Shown: positions 11,176-21,771 of the stretch, piece after piece | Layout of the letters: each line of letters opens with the position of its first letter | Position numbering within the stretch: position 1 is the first letter of the stretch | Assembly: GCA_030533445.1 (NCBI GenBank) | Contig: CM060076.1 | Coordinates: 24,786,603-24,850,602 of the forward strand | Direction of reading: 5' to 3' | DNA length: 64,000 bases | Source: Cyprinodon diabolis | Lineage: Eukaryota > Chordata > Actinopteri > Cyprinodontiformes > Cyprinodontidae | Translations under genes and position numbers: made by a program | Notes under the pieces: model-generated | What the model was told of the DNA's origin: nothing | The model's input: the letters and a program-made list of their open reading frames with translations, nothing else | Database searches by the model: none

Positions 11176-13666
11176 GAAAGAGCAAAAATGCTACCAAAGG
11201 GGTTGATGTCAAGAGACCCTGAAAGACAGGAATCAGTGGGGATAAGTAGTGGTGGTTTAGCAGAGGGGTGATCAGGATGAGAGAAACTGGCAGCTAACTC
11301 TAGTTTAGACCTAATGATGCATGGAAAGTGAGCAGGGGGATGCTGGTAGTTAGACAACTGATATATCTTTTGAGGTGGAGGATCCCGACCCCCTTAACAG
11401 TTAAAGAGTTTCAATGTGAGATTATTGCTTATAAGGCACTGACTTATAGAGAAAGTGACACACTATGGGGAGGTGATAATTTGTATTTTTAACTGGACAT
11501 GAGACTATGATAATAAAAGTAGGTACTAGTGATAAAAGCTTGTACCAGCATGTTTTGAAAAAATTCTTGAAAGTTTAAAAAAATACCACTCCAGGCAAAA
11601 CTAAGACCGTTTTGAGACAGATATTGCAGAACAATCTTAAAGGAAAGTATAAATAAAATGTACGATGATGTTAAAAGGCAACCTATAGGCCCAGTTTATT
11701 ATATTTACATACAGAAAAGTTGATTTGGAGGTGTAAAAGACTTTCAAATGATTACTTGCTGGCTGGTTTGTGTATTCTGGTGTTAGGGTTGTCACAGTCT
11801 GTTGGGCTAGCTTCAGCTGAGCTTGCTAAAGCAAGTCAAGCAAAACAGTAGAATAAAAGAATGCAAATTACTACTGTAGAAGACTACTATAGTTGTGTTA
11901 AAATAGTAAGAAACTTATTTGGTGAAACAATTAGAAAGTCTTTCATGCTGTCACTTCTACTTTCAGTTTCCAAGATAAAGCATCAACAGGTGACAGAATC
12001 TTTCTCAACATATACACAACATTTATATAGTGTTGCATTAAAAAATTAATGCTGTTATTTTACCTTTGAAATTTAATTTTTCTGAAATCACTTTAAATTA
12101 AATGTATTTAATTCAATTAAATCAAATTATTTAATTTAATTTAAATTACAGACCAGATCATTCAAATGGTTCTTTGTATCCATGCTATATCACTAAAAGA
12201 ACAATTATTAACAAAACTGACCTAGAAAATATAAAACTACACATGGCATGCAAATCATTTCTGCAAGTTGAGACAATGTGGCTCCTTTTGTACCCAGTCT
12301 ACACAGTGAAAGCAACTGTTCTTTTTATATCTAATGTCTGAGTCACAAAATCAGTTTTTTGGCTGTAAGGGATCTCTGGCTTTTTTGGCCTCCATAAAGA
12401 GAAGCCAAATACTCCGAAGGAATTTGGTTCAACAACGTCATGAAATGGGTGGCACCAATATGGGTAGAGGAGGCATCACATTAAAAGCAAGTCTTTTCTT
12501 CTAGGTTGGAAAATAGAACCAGAGAGTAAGTCATATTTTATAATTAGTGAATACTCAGTAGTGCCAAAGGCAATATTTCATCATATACGCCTATAGTTGT
12601 CTTTAGATGGTACCATATCTTTAACAAGCCAAAGAGTAAGAGGGTCATGCAATCCGACCTCCCACTTTGACAAAGAAGAGCGAGCTTTTCATAGAACTAA
12701 TTCTTTCTTATTTGCCTGTCAGGAAACTGGCAGCAAATTCTCAACTACTGCTTCTACTCCACCAAACAGTGTAGCCTCCCACTTCTAATGCTAGTCTGAC
12801 AAATTACAGCCCATACCCTTCCGCTGTCCATTTTAGAACATGAGAGCAAACTTAGGGGCCCCTATGAATCTTAATTGCCACCACAATTTCAGTTTGGCAG
12901 CGCCAAACACAACAAGCAACACTGATTGACTTTGACTGAATTATTTTGTGTTGGGGGTTAGCCCCACTTACATTAGGTTCGCTCAGTGAACCTTCATCTC
13001 TCTGGTCTCATTTAACTTCTGTTGCTCAAAATGCCTGTTTGTCTAGCTGCTGCATTCTAACATACAGGGCTTTATTTTGAAACTAGCTCTCCGCCAAATA
13101 TGTGACATCACTTTTTTTCCATCAGACGACCACCAACCCAAGCCTCGTTAAGAAACATGTGTACAGATCCTATAAACTATAAAGATGTATTGTTACATTA
13201 ATTAACCAGCTGGGAAAAAAAACAAAAAGTAGGATAAGCAAGGAAATACTTCAGAGCAGGCCTGCCATAAGGGGGTCCTCGAGGGACAATGTCGTTCAGA
13301 TTTTAGATGTTTCTCTGCTTCAATACAGCCGATTTCCATTGATAGCTGATTAATGTGCTTTTGCTGAACAGAAAACATCAGAATCAGCTGTGCTGAAGCA
13401 GGAAAACCACTAAAACCTACAGCCCAGAGGCCCTGTAGGACCAACTTTAGGTAGGTCTGCTTTAGAGGAACTAACATTTTTTAGTGTTCAATACGCTTCA
13501 ATAAAAACTGATAATTTTTGTTTCGTAAATGATGTAAATATCTATTTGCCGAACTTGCATTTCTGTTGTTTTGGAAGGGTTTCACAGAATCTTGGAATTT
13601 GTCAGTAATCACTTAATGAAAGGTGTGAGGTGTTGAAGCACAGATGGGTAAAACCCATTTTCTGTG
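11176..13666. other. Unassigned AT-rich DNA
   Basis: No gene recognised. An extreme A/T patch built from variations of 'aatttaatt' lies near 12065-12150. Frames at 11861-12049, 12597-12788 and 13202-13477 carry no domain. Confidence 0.45.
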
Positions 13667-13723
13667 GGATGGATGGATGGATGGATGGATGGATGGATGG
13701 ATGGATGGATGGATGGATGGATG
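13667..13723. repeat. (GGAT)n microsatellite
   Basis: About 14 uninterrupted GGAT units. They create artificial frames translating as repeated MDGW, which are not genes. Confidence 0.95.
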
Positions 13724-13825
13724 TCCAGAAACTTAAAAAAAAAACCTTCTTTTACTTTAGACTCCAGCAAAACAATTTTTACAAATGTACAAAAGCCTTC
13801 TTCAGCTTATATAACTCTATTACAA

Positions 13826-13875
13826 CAATCAATCAATCAAAATGTATTTATATAGCACTTTACAACAACCAGCGG
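13826..13875. repeat. LINE/SINE 3'-tail fragment
   Basis: Reads (aatc)n followed by 'aaaatgtatttatatagcac' and 'tttacaacaacc', the common 3' tail of fish retroposons (tttatatagcactttac). Only the tail is recognisable. Confidence 0.4.
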
Positions 13876-15067
13876 GTTTGGCAGCGGTTAGTCCTGCTCT
13901 TAGAGCTTAAGAGCTACAACTCAAGCACATTTGGGTTATGTCATACATTTTTCAATCAAAAGCTGCTATAGCAGCTGGGTTGATTTACACAAATGAATAT
14001 AGGAAAAGGTTTGTAGATTACCAAAAATGTCTAGGCAAATAGGTTTATCCCAACATTTTGGGCATTTGCTAAGCGGATGTAGGGCTTAGGTGTTTACTGA
14101 CAAGAAGAGCATAAATTAGGTCACTGCTTATGGCTGTGAATTAGCCTAATTTAATAGGGTTCTAAAGAACTTCTAACTAGTGCATTGCTGCGTGGCTCCT
14201 GCAGCCAGACAGCATAGCCCAGCTTTTAGATGGAGGGACATTGATCATTCCTTTTTGTCATTTAAAGACATTATTAATTTATTTAATTTGCAATGAGTTT
14301 TGTCAAGTTATCTTTAGTATGGCTTTCAGACTGTTTTCAAGTGCTTTGCTTCCTGCCAGACCTGCACATATTTTCCTATTTCAGGTTGTATAGTTTTGAA
14401 TTCTCTTTTCAAAGATTCACTGGATATTCATACTTCACTATTACAGTTGGATTTTCTGCTTTACCTTACAGGACTCAAAAGTGTCTGTTTTCTCTGATAT
14501 GATGCTTCTGTGTGTCAACTGTTCTGCCTGTTATTTCCTGACACTCAGAGACAGATGGATTCTTTTCTGTGGGCAGATTTCTAAATTCCATGCATTTTGA
14601 GGTTTTATACTTTCATATACATCTTGTTGCATACACCAGTAAATGATCAAGAGCATCTGCTTTTAAACACAGCTGAGTGAACAAAGAAAGTCATTTGTGT
14701 TTTGTGGGGGATTTATAGTGCCCACTCTGTGTGAAAACATTCAGTATACTGTATCTTTAGCTGAGATGAATATGCTCTGGATTAACTCCAACAAACTTGG
14801 TCAAAGGACATGGTGAAGAGCAAGGTCTACAATGTTTAAGTTGTTTATTCTAACCATGATCTTTGTGTTTTAGTTTCTAAACTTGGATCAAAACCACTTG
14901 GTGCATACCCTTTTAAACCAGCCACCCATTGCTACATAACCACTTGGAAAATGTTTTATACCTCCTGTGGCAGCTGATAATTTAATAAATTCACCTGGAG
15001 AGAAAAGCTGTAATTAGAGAAATATTATTAGATTTATTTACACAGGTAACACAATAATATTTTCCAA
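13876..15067. other. Unassigned intergenic or intronic DNA
   Basis: AT-rich sequence with no recognisable gene or repeat. The 69-codon frame at 14293-14502 has no motif. Confidence 0.45.
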
Positions 15068-15230
15068 AATGTTTCTATCTAAGGAAAATCAGCTGATTGC
15101 GAGGACTTGTCTCTCTGCATCCCTTGCACTGTGCATGCCTGTAGCGACAGTAGAGAGAAAAACCTCCTCATAACAGGAAGAAACCTCCAGCAGAACAAGG
15201 CTCTGTGTGAGCGGCCATCTGCCAATGCTT
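15068..15230 (-). mobile_element. L2-type LINE 3' UTR fragment
   Basis: On the minus strand this matches the LINE 3' UTR at about 4495-4665: 'tggccgctcaca', 'tttcttcctgtta', 'ctctctactgtcgctacagg' and 'tttccttagatagaaa'. It is a 5'-truncated or broken copy. The two overlapping minus frames in it (15079-15451) are not genes. Confidence 0.65.
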
Positions 15231-16909
15231 TCTTCAGAGTACTTATTCCCTGAGGCCTGGACACAGGTGGTAGAATAACTCTGAGGGTGAGTGAGACTGA
15301 GAATAGTCTGTGAAAGAGGGAGGAGATTGGGTGGAGTGGGTGAAAGTTTGCTCGAGGGTGAGAGAGAGAAGCTAGGCCCGGAGCAAGGGAAAGGGAAAAG
15401 ATGATTTGCTTCAGAGAAGTTGATTGGATATAGCTGAACAAGGGACATCACAGGTGGTTCAGGTGAAGCTCATAGGAGTCTTCCAAATTTAATTTCCCTT
15501 AACCCTATTTGTCTAATTGCCTAAATATAGTAAACAGTTTAACTACTAGTAATCAGTTTCAAATGTCTAAGGGAGAATATAAGGGAGAATATCACTCATA
15601 TTTCAGAAGAATGGACTCTACCAAATGGAATGTAGAACAGACACCTTATGTTGGAAACTGAACCATGTTTGTCAAGTACTTGGGTTACCTACTACAATGC
15701 TAGACCAACTGCTTCCACATTTAATGTAGTTATCATAACATAACAGACATTGGTTATTGTAAACCAGGAATGTATAGGAATAATACTGCAAAAAAGAACA
15801 GACATAACATCCTTAAACATTAAGATTATTTTGTGCTACAGATGAATCTGAATTCAACAAACACCCTGAATTCCTTATATTTGTATGCAAAAGTTTCCTC
15901 ACATTTAGTAATCTAAACATTTTGAGTATTTAAAACTCCATGCACAAATCTATGGAAGACATGTTGTTTGGTAACATTGCCTAAAACATAAGGAACTCAG
16001 CATTTACATGCCAGTAGCACTGACTTCACATGATGAAGACACTTCGGCCATCTTCGCCCCCTGCTTTCATCCTTCTACTGTAAAGACCTCTTGCCTGTCT
16101 GGGGAAGCCTGGAAGCACTGTGAGAATCACATTCTTTGATTTCCCTTATAGTTAGAATATTGCTCAAACAGGAATTCTAGGGTGCCGCCTGAAACAGAAC
16201 GGAGTGGACCCTTATCTGTTCCACTGCATACTGGATTACCAGTATGAGAAGAAACAGGGTTGTTACTCTTACAGGCTCGTCTGCCACATAGGGGCCCAAC
16301 ACGGAACAGTGCTGACGATGTTTCTGTACATTTTACACTGCAGATCTTTTCAGTAATTTCCCTTCTGGAATTCTTTAGCAGTGTTGAGAAAGACTTTGTA
16401 CAAATAGTGACTACAGAACATTGTAGACTGATACTAGATGAAAAACCTTATTGTCAAAGTAAGAAAAGCAAAGGAACTGTTGCTGGATTTCCACAGACAC
16501 ATAACCACCATACTTACACCGGTTAACATCCGGGGGGTTGATGTGAGATAGACTCATGTAAGTATCGGAGTGCTCCTCTTAAAGCAAGAATGTGTAACCT
16601 CCATCCTTTAGGGGTGCTTGACCTGAAAGCAATCTACAACACTGCACTGTCACAAAATGAAACAGCCTCCCTGGGTGTTTTGGAATCTGATAGCAGACCA
16701 CTTTCGACCTGCCGACTGAGCAGTCAGGAAGTTACTTGTAAAGAAAAGACAACATTCACCCTTCAGATTAAATCCTAAATCAGACATGCAAACATACCTC
16801 TGAACTGGCAAGTGTCACATTTGTTCAGTTTCCTAACCATAGATTTTAGCTAAGTTAGCACAATTGTTCAAGGGGAGCTCAGACTACCTCAAAATGGTGC
16901 TTTGGAATA
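15231..16909. other. Unassigned DNA
   Basis: No gene or repeat recognised apart from the LINE fragment to its left. Frames at 16260-16526 and 16590-16778 have no detectable motif. Confidence 0.4.
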
Positions 16910-17643
16910 CAGTAGGTGATGGTTGGAAATGGACACTTCACTCACGCTCCGCGTGTTTCACAAATTATGTGAAAAACATGTGGCTACTATAGCCACTAGG
17001 TGGCAGTCTGAGTCCATTTCGGCGTCCCATGAGTCAGGATTAGATAGGTGAATGAGCAGACTGGGAGGGGTATGATTTGTTACGAGCTGAGCATATTATT
17101 GTTCCCCAGGTTTAGCGTGAGGGTAGGGTGAATGGTCTGCAATTCAAAAGGTTGAGGGTTCGGTCCCAGCTGTGGTCAAGTTATTAATTTTGCCTTAAAT
17201 GTTTTTCTTTTTTTTTAAATCACTTGATGGCCTATGATATCAGAAATTGTACAATTACGTATTTAACTTATTTATATATATTACGGACACTAGCCTATTA
17301 TGCTGTTTGACTTTATGGCATCTTTCTTTTATTTAGATCAGCTGATGTGCGTTCCACCTTTCCAAGGAATTACATTAGACCATAGGGATTATCATTCTAC
17401 AGCCTCAATATCTTACTCTGATAATAATAGGCGTATTGTTATACTATTTTTGTTATTTTTATCATCATCTCGCTTGTAAAATTTTCAGTTTGATCTGGAA
17501 AAGGACGCTATGATGCCTTACAACAAGCATGAAAGGCCCAACCCCCCAGGCTTTTTGGGCACATTATGCAAGAATGCTGCTTGCTGCCGCGATGAATAGT
17601 GGCTTTTCTAAACTATTGTCAGGGATGGCTGTGACCCACCCAA

Positions 17644-18096
17644 AAGTCAGTGAGCTAATCCGGAGTATTCCCATTTTAAATACAGTGAACCCTCGTTTAT
17701 CGCGGAGGTTACGTTCCAAAAAGAACCCGCGATAGGTGAAATCCATGAAGTAGAAACCTTTTTTTTTTTTGAGTTATCATACAATGAAATACTCAATACA
17801 ACATTGAAATCAGGGAATAAAAACTTTATACAGGCCCAAGCATTTGTTTAACAAATAAAAGTACGGTATAAACGTTAACTACTGTACTGTAAAATAATAT
17901 AGTTATAAATACTTTTAATCATCAATACGAAATGAAGGGTTAATATTGCGGGGATCTTTACCGCCCCGCTGTGACGGATTGGATTTTTCTTCCAAAGCCT
18001 GCGATGCAGCTGTGTGTTTTGGAGAGAAGAACATAGTTATGTGATCAACGCGCAAGTCAGTGAGCTAATCCGGTTTATACCCATTTTAAATCATGT
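17644..18096 (+). repeat. Direct repeat pair flanking about 370 bp
   Basis: 'gtcagtgagctaatccgg' followed by a closely similar stretch ending 'cccattttaaat' occurs at about 17646-17684 and again at 18055-18093. The intervening part begins with the TIR-like sequence at 17686, so the pair could be a duplicated host segment around an inserted or amplified unit. Confidence 0.45.
17686..17755 (+). repeat. Terminal-repeat-like sequence of another DNA element
   Basis: Reads CAGTGAACCCTCGTTTATCG and then a hairpin pairing ATCGCGG...TT with AA..CCGCGAT near 17697-17733. This resembles a TIR common in fish genomes, possibly pogo/Tigger type; I did not find the opposite end. The 18-40 nt on its left side recur near 18055. 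Confidence 0.3.
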
Positions 18097-18498
18097 ACTA
18101 TTTAACCACGTATGACCAGAACGTAATCTGGATATAATGGGTTCCTCTTTTGTACGTCATCCTGTTCTAAACATCACCAATTAATTAAGCAAACCACTTA
18201 ATGCAGGAATGTCGCTACTACTGTAAATAGCGGTGCTTGAACTCTATTGTCAGAGAACAAGAGAGTAAATGTCTACACATCGGTTTTTCCAAGACAACGA
18301 TGAGGTCATAGCCTTGAATGGAGCACCGACTGGCATGTAATATTCCCAGGGCCAAGAGATACATGTCATTTGCTATCAGTAATATATTGATTTGAAATGC
18401 AAATAAAAAACATTTTCTATGAGACATTTTCCTGACTTTATGTTTCACTATTATATTATGGGCTACTATATAAATCTTTTTAAGCAAACCTGTAAAAA

Positions 18499-18797
18499 TG
18501 TAATGATGTCAGAATATTGGACCCAGAATTCGAGGCGAGACAGGCAGTGGGAAAGTTCAAAACGTTTATTAAACACCAACAGGTGCGCGGGGCTGCTCGT
18601 CTGCTGCGGGGCAGATCTCTGGAGGGATAGGAGAATACAGGTCAGAGACTGGATGTGGAGCTGAATGCGACTTGGAGCAAAGTCACTGACTTGATTCAAA
18701 GTTCAGTTCATTCGCGGAGAACTCAGCAGAATCCAGAAGGGAGATTTGACCGCAGTTGCGGCGGCCACACCCCCAGAGTTCCAAGAGAGCGAGCAGC
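18499..18797 (-). repeat. Gypsy 3' LTR, truncated
   Basis: Matches the outer 300 bp of the LTR at 19319-19819, from TGTAATGAT at 18499 up to 'gagcgagcagcaga', where it switches directly to gag sequence. The switch point lies in a word also present in the full LTR, compatible with deletion through short homology. Confidence 0.7.
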
Positions 18798-19300
18798 AGA
18801 AGTCAGTGATGGAGTACATCACTGACCGGTCTCCCTGTCTGAGAGTCAAAAGTCCCCTTGAGGCTTCCCTACTCGGAAGAACTGGGCAAAAAACCCTGAT
18901 TACTTCCAAAGAAAAATTATTATAAGAGCTGCAGAGTTCAGGATTATTCAACCACTCTGACGTTCCCCATAATTTGGCCTTTCCCGCTAACAGAGAGATT
19001 ACATAGACCACCTTGGCTCGATCAGAAGGAAACGCAGAGGGCTGTAATTCAAAATGAATTTCGCACTGAGTCAGGAAGGCTCTGCATTGATCAGGATCCC
19101 CTTTAAACTCTTCAGGAGGGGACAGACGCGGTTCAAGAGAAGCTGGACTATCCGTAGCAGACGTGGGCGCGGCAGCTGTCATGGGCGGGGTAGCTGGAGC
19201 AGCCTGATTAATAATCAAGGATCTCCTGCATGCCCTATTCTAGCCGGGAAATACTTTGATCCACATCATTTTGCCACTGCCCGTCTGCCGATGGGTCCAT
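18703..19300 (-). pseudogene. Gypsy gag, 5' part only
   Basis: A likely start ATG is at 19300, 19 nt inside the 5' LTR end, but this frame stops after about 21 codons. The main open part, 18703-19218, carries the capsid-like signature of fish Ty3/Gypsy Gag: EEFKGDPDQCRAFLTQCEIHFELQP, here cited in pieces (FKGDPDQCRAFL, ELQPSAFPSDRAKVVYVISL, LAGKAKLWGTSEW). The frame then runs straight into LTR-derived codons (SLSWNSGGVAAATAVK) because of the internal deletion. It has no zinc knuckle, protease or polymerase. Confidence 0.7.
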
Positions 19301-19318
19301 GTTTTGGCCAGGTTATTC

Positions 19319-19819
19319 TGTAATGATCTCAGAATATTGGACCCAGAATTCAAGGCGAGACAGGCAGTGGGAAAGTTCAAAGCGTTTATTAATCCAAACA
19401 GGTGCGCGGGGCTGCTCATCTGCTGCAGGGCTGATCTCTGCAAGGATAGGAGAATACAGGTCAGAGACTGGATGTGGAGCTGAATGCGACTTGGAGCAAA
19501 GTCACTGACTTGATTCAAAGTTCAATTCATTCGCGGAGTACTCAGCAGAATCCAGAAGGGAGATTTGACCTAGTTGCGGCGGCCACACCCCCAGGGTTTC
19601 TAGAGAGCGAGCAGCAGACGCCGCTGATCCACAGGACAGAAAACTGGTCATAATCAGGGAAGCAGACAGACTAAAGAAAGCTAGGAAACGTCTCACCAAA
19701 ACACACAAATAACCTGGCGCTGATGGGAGGCAAACACACAACTTAGAACCGCAGAACCAATTAGACAGGGAGCAAGGAGCAAAGGAAAAAAACAAACCAT
19801 CAGCGCCAAGATCCTGACA
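19319..19819 (-). repeat. Gypsy 5' LTR (501 bp)
   Basis: Starts (minus) TGTCAGGATCTTGGCGCTGA and ends CATTACA with the polyadenylation region 'ttaataaacgctttgaac'. Its 3' half matches the partial LTR at 18499-18797 almost base for base. Confidence 0.75.
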
Positions 19820-20236
19820 AAAAACCCCATTTCCATTTCTTTCGTTTTTAAAATTACATAAAAAAATTAAATGGCAAAAATTCAAACGTGTCTGCTAGTT
19901 TAAAGTCCATCTTATTTATTTGAATATTTAACGAAAACATTGCAGATGCCACACACGCACACAAAATGACAGAAAGATCCGAGCGTTTTAGTTTCTCTAT
20001 ATATATAATACCTTTCAAAAACTGTGAGTGTTTTCAAAAACTAGTGATTTTTTGAAAGAAAATAAAAGAATAAAAACAGTTAAGCATTTTAAAAGCATCT
20101 TTACAAAAAAGGAACATAACAGCATTTTTTTAAATAAATGATTTATTATGAGAACATCCTTTCACCATTTATTGGGGGGTAATTAATTGAATGCTTATTT
20201 ATTTATTGGACATGTATATATTTATGTATTTATTTA

Positions 20237-20790
20237 GATTGGATTAGATGTAATTAGATGAGCTTTATTGATCTCACAGCGGAGAAATTCACTCGTCACA
20301 TATTGCCATAGAAGTTACTGAAGGTGCAAACATGGAGGAAAAAGGTGCATTAAGAATAAGCAATATATATACCGTATATCCAGGTATATACAGTATATTA
20401 AGATAAATAGGATTAAGGTGCATGTGTACATGTATCACACACAATGAAAAACAAAACAAAAATGGGAAATAAAAAAAATAAGAAATAAAGATATGTACAA
20501 TCCGGATGGCTTATATACAGGTGGAGAAATATTGCACATTCAACATATTGCACAGCATATTGTTCACAGTCAATAAATACAAAACTATAATGTAGCTGCA
20601 CAGTGGTTTTTACAGGAGTTATTGTGTTTATAGTGCATTATTATAGAGTCTGGTGGCAGCAGGAAAGAATGACCTGCGGTAGCGCTCCTTCTTACAGACA
20701 GGGTGTCTACTGTAAGTCTCTGACTAAAGGAGCTGCTCAGCTCCTCTTTTTATACATGGGAGGCTCATGCGTGAATGTCCAACGAATAAC
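20237..20790. repeat. Dispersed retroposon-like fragment
   Basis: Contains 'gagctttattgatctcacag' followed by 'cggagaaattcac', a common fish LINE/SINE 3' signature, then AT microsatellite-like text and 'gtctggtggcagcaggaaag...cggtagcgctccttcttac', also repeat-like. The family was not determined. Confidence 0.4.
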
Positions 20791-20879
20791 TCCAATTGTT
20801 TCAAAAATAGAAAACCTGGTTTCATTACTTAGTTTTGCCCTGGATGTTGTAGCGTTTGTGGACGCTACGTCGCTACTTG

Positions 20880-20952
20880 ATAAAAACAATAACGTCACTA
20901 CTGGAAAGTTACTTGATAAATAATGCAGCGGCGCTACTGCCCATCACTGGAA
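20880..20952 (-). repeat. hAT-like MITE end
   Basis: On the minus strand it begins CCAGTGATGGGCAGTAGCGC, resembling the common CAGTGATGGG terminal repeats of hAT-like fish elements, followed by 'aagtaac'-type motifs. Only one end was found. Confidence 0.3.
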
Positions 20953-21771
20953 ACTATGTAATGATAATGATAATAATAAATAATAACAACACACAAAAAC
21001 AGTATAACAATACTCCTGTTATTATAAGAGTAATATGTTGAGGCAGTAGAATGATAATCCCTATGATCTAATGTAATAAAAAACGGTGTGGTAGCGACAG
21101 GTGGCTGCTTTTTTTTTTTTATTACAGACCAAGCACAGAAACTCTCGATGGATTTTAATGAACACAGTTAAAGATTAGCTTGACTTTTGATCCTCAAAGC
21201 TGTCAACGGCACTTATATTTTACAAAACTAAAGAAAATATATTTTCTTACGTACCCTTTTGAATAACTTTGGCTTATTTTAATGAGGAATCAACTTTGGA
21301 TATGATTTTAATTTCAAAATCTCAGTCCGTCAGTCGCCTCAGTCCGTATCCCCGGCTCCAACTTAATTAATTTTATTTTTCATTAAATAATAGAGATGCA
21401 GATAAATAGAAATAAACAGATCTCAGATAAGATCGGAGGTGTATCTATAACTACGCAACCATTTTCATAAAATAAGATTATGCAGTCCCTATGTTAAATT
21501 AATTCATTAACTTTATTTTAATCAAAAACAAAATAAAATAGCACAATATCACACCAAGATCCCCAATAAACCTGCTTTTCAGTTGACTGCAGGCCCACAA
21601 ACGTCACCCTCAGCACGGCAGAGGTCCCAAGCGCCACCTGGTGGTGTTCCGGGTACATTGCAGTTCTTTTTGAAATAAAAAAACTGGCCTCAGGAAATAA
21701 ATCGTGATTCACACAGGAATCACACGTGAATCACGCAGGAAACCGTCCATTTCCAACCAGTGCCCACTGTA

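Larger units (their letters stand above)
18499..19819 (-). mobile_element. Internally deleted Ty3/Gypsy element
   Basis: Two LTRs in the same orientation: a complete one at 19319-19819 (5' LTR on the minus strand, TGTCAGGATCTTGG...CATTACA) and a truncated one at 18499-about 18797. Between them is only the 5' part of gag, so pol and most of the 3' LTR are missing. AAAAA lies on both sides (18494-18498 and 19820-19824), as expected for a 5-bp target duplication, although a homopolymer is weak evidence. It lies inside the larger DNA element 16910-21769 and is therefore younger than it. Confidence 0.75.
16910..21769. mobile_element. DNA transposon-like element with terminal and subterminal inverted repeats
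   Basis: Left end (TA)CAGTAGGTGATGGTTGG continuing to 16934; right end, read inverted from 21769, is (TA)CAGTGGGCACTGGTTGG continuing to 21745. The inner 15 bp (TGGTTGGAAATGGAC) are identical, and TA flanks both outer ends (16908-16909, 21770-21771). Inside, 17369-17455 matches the inverse of 20985-21078 at roughly 90 percent by eye. No transposase is visible. Its superfamily is undetermined; TA plus CAGT is compatible with Tc1/mariner-like and several other TA-targeting groups. A Gypsy element (18499-19819) and other repeat fragments were inserted later. Confidence 0.5.

Noticed and set aside
13630..13971. ORF with repeated MDGW
   Set aside because: Translation of a GGAT microsatellite.
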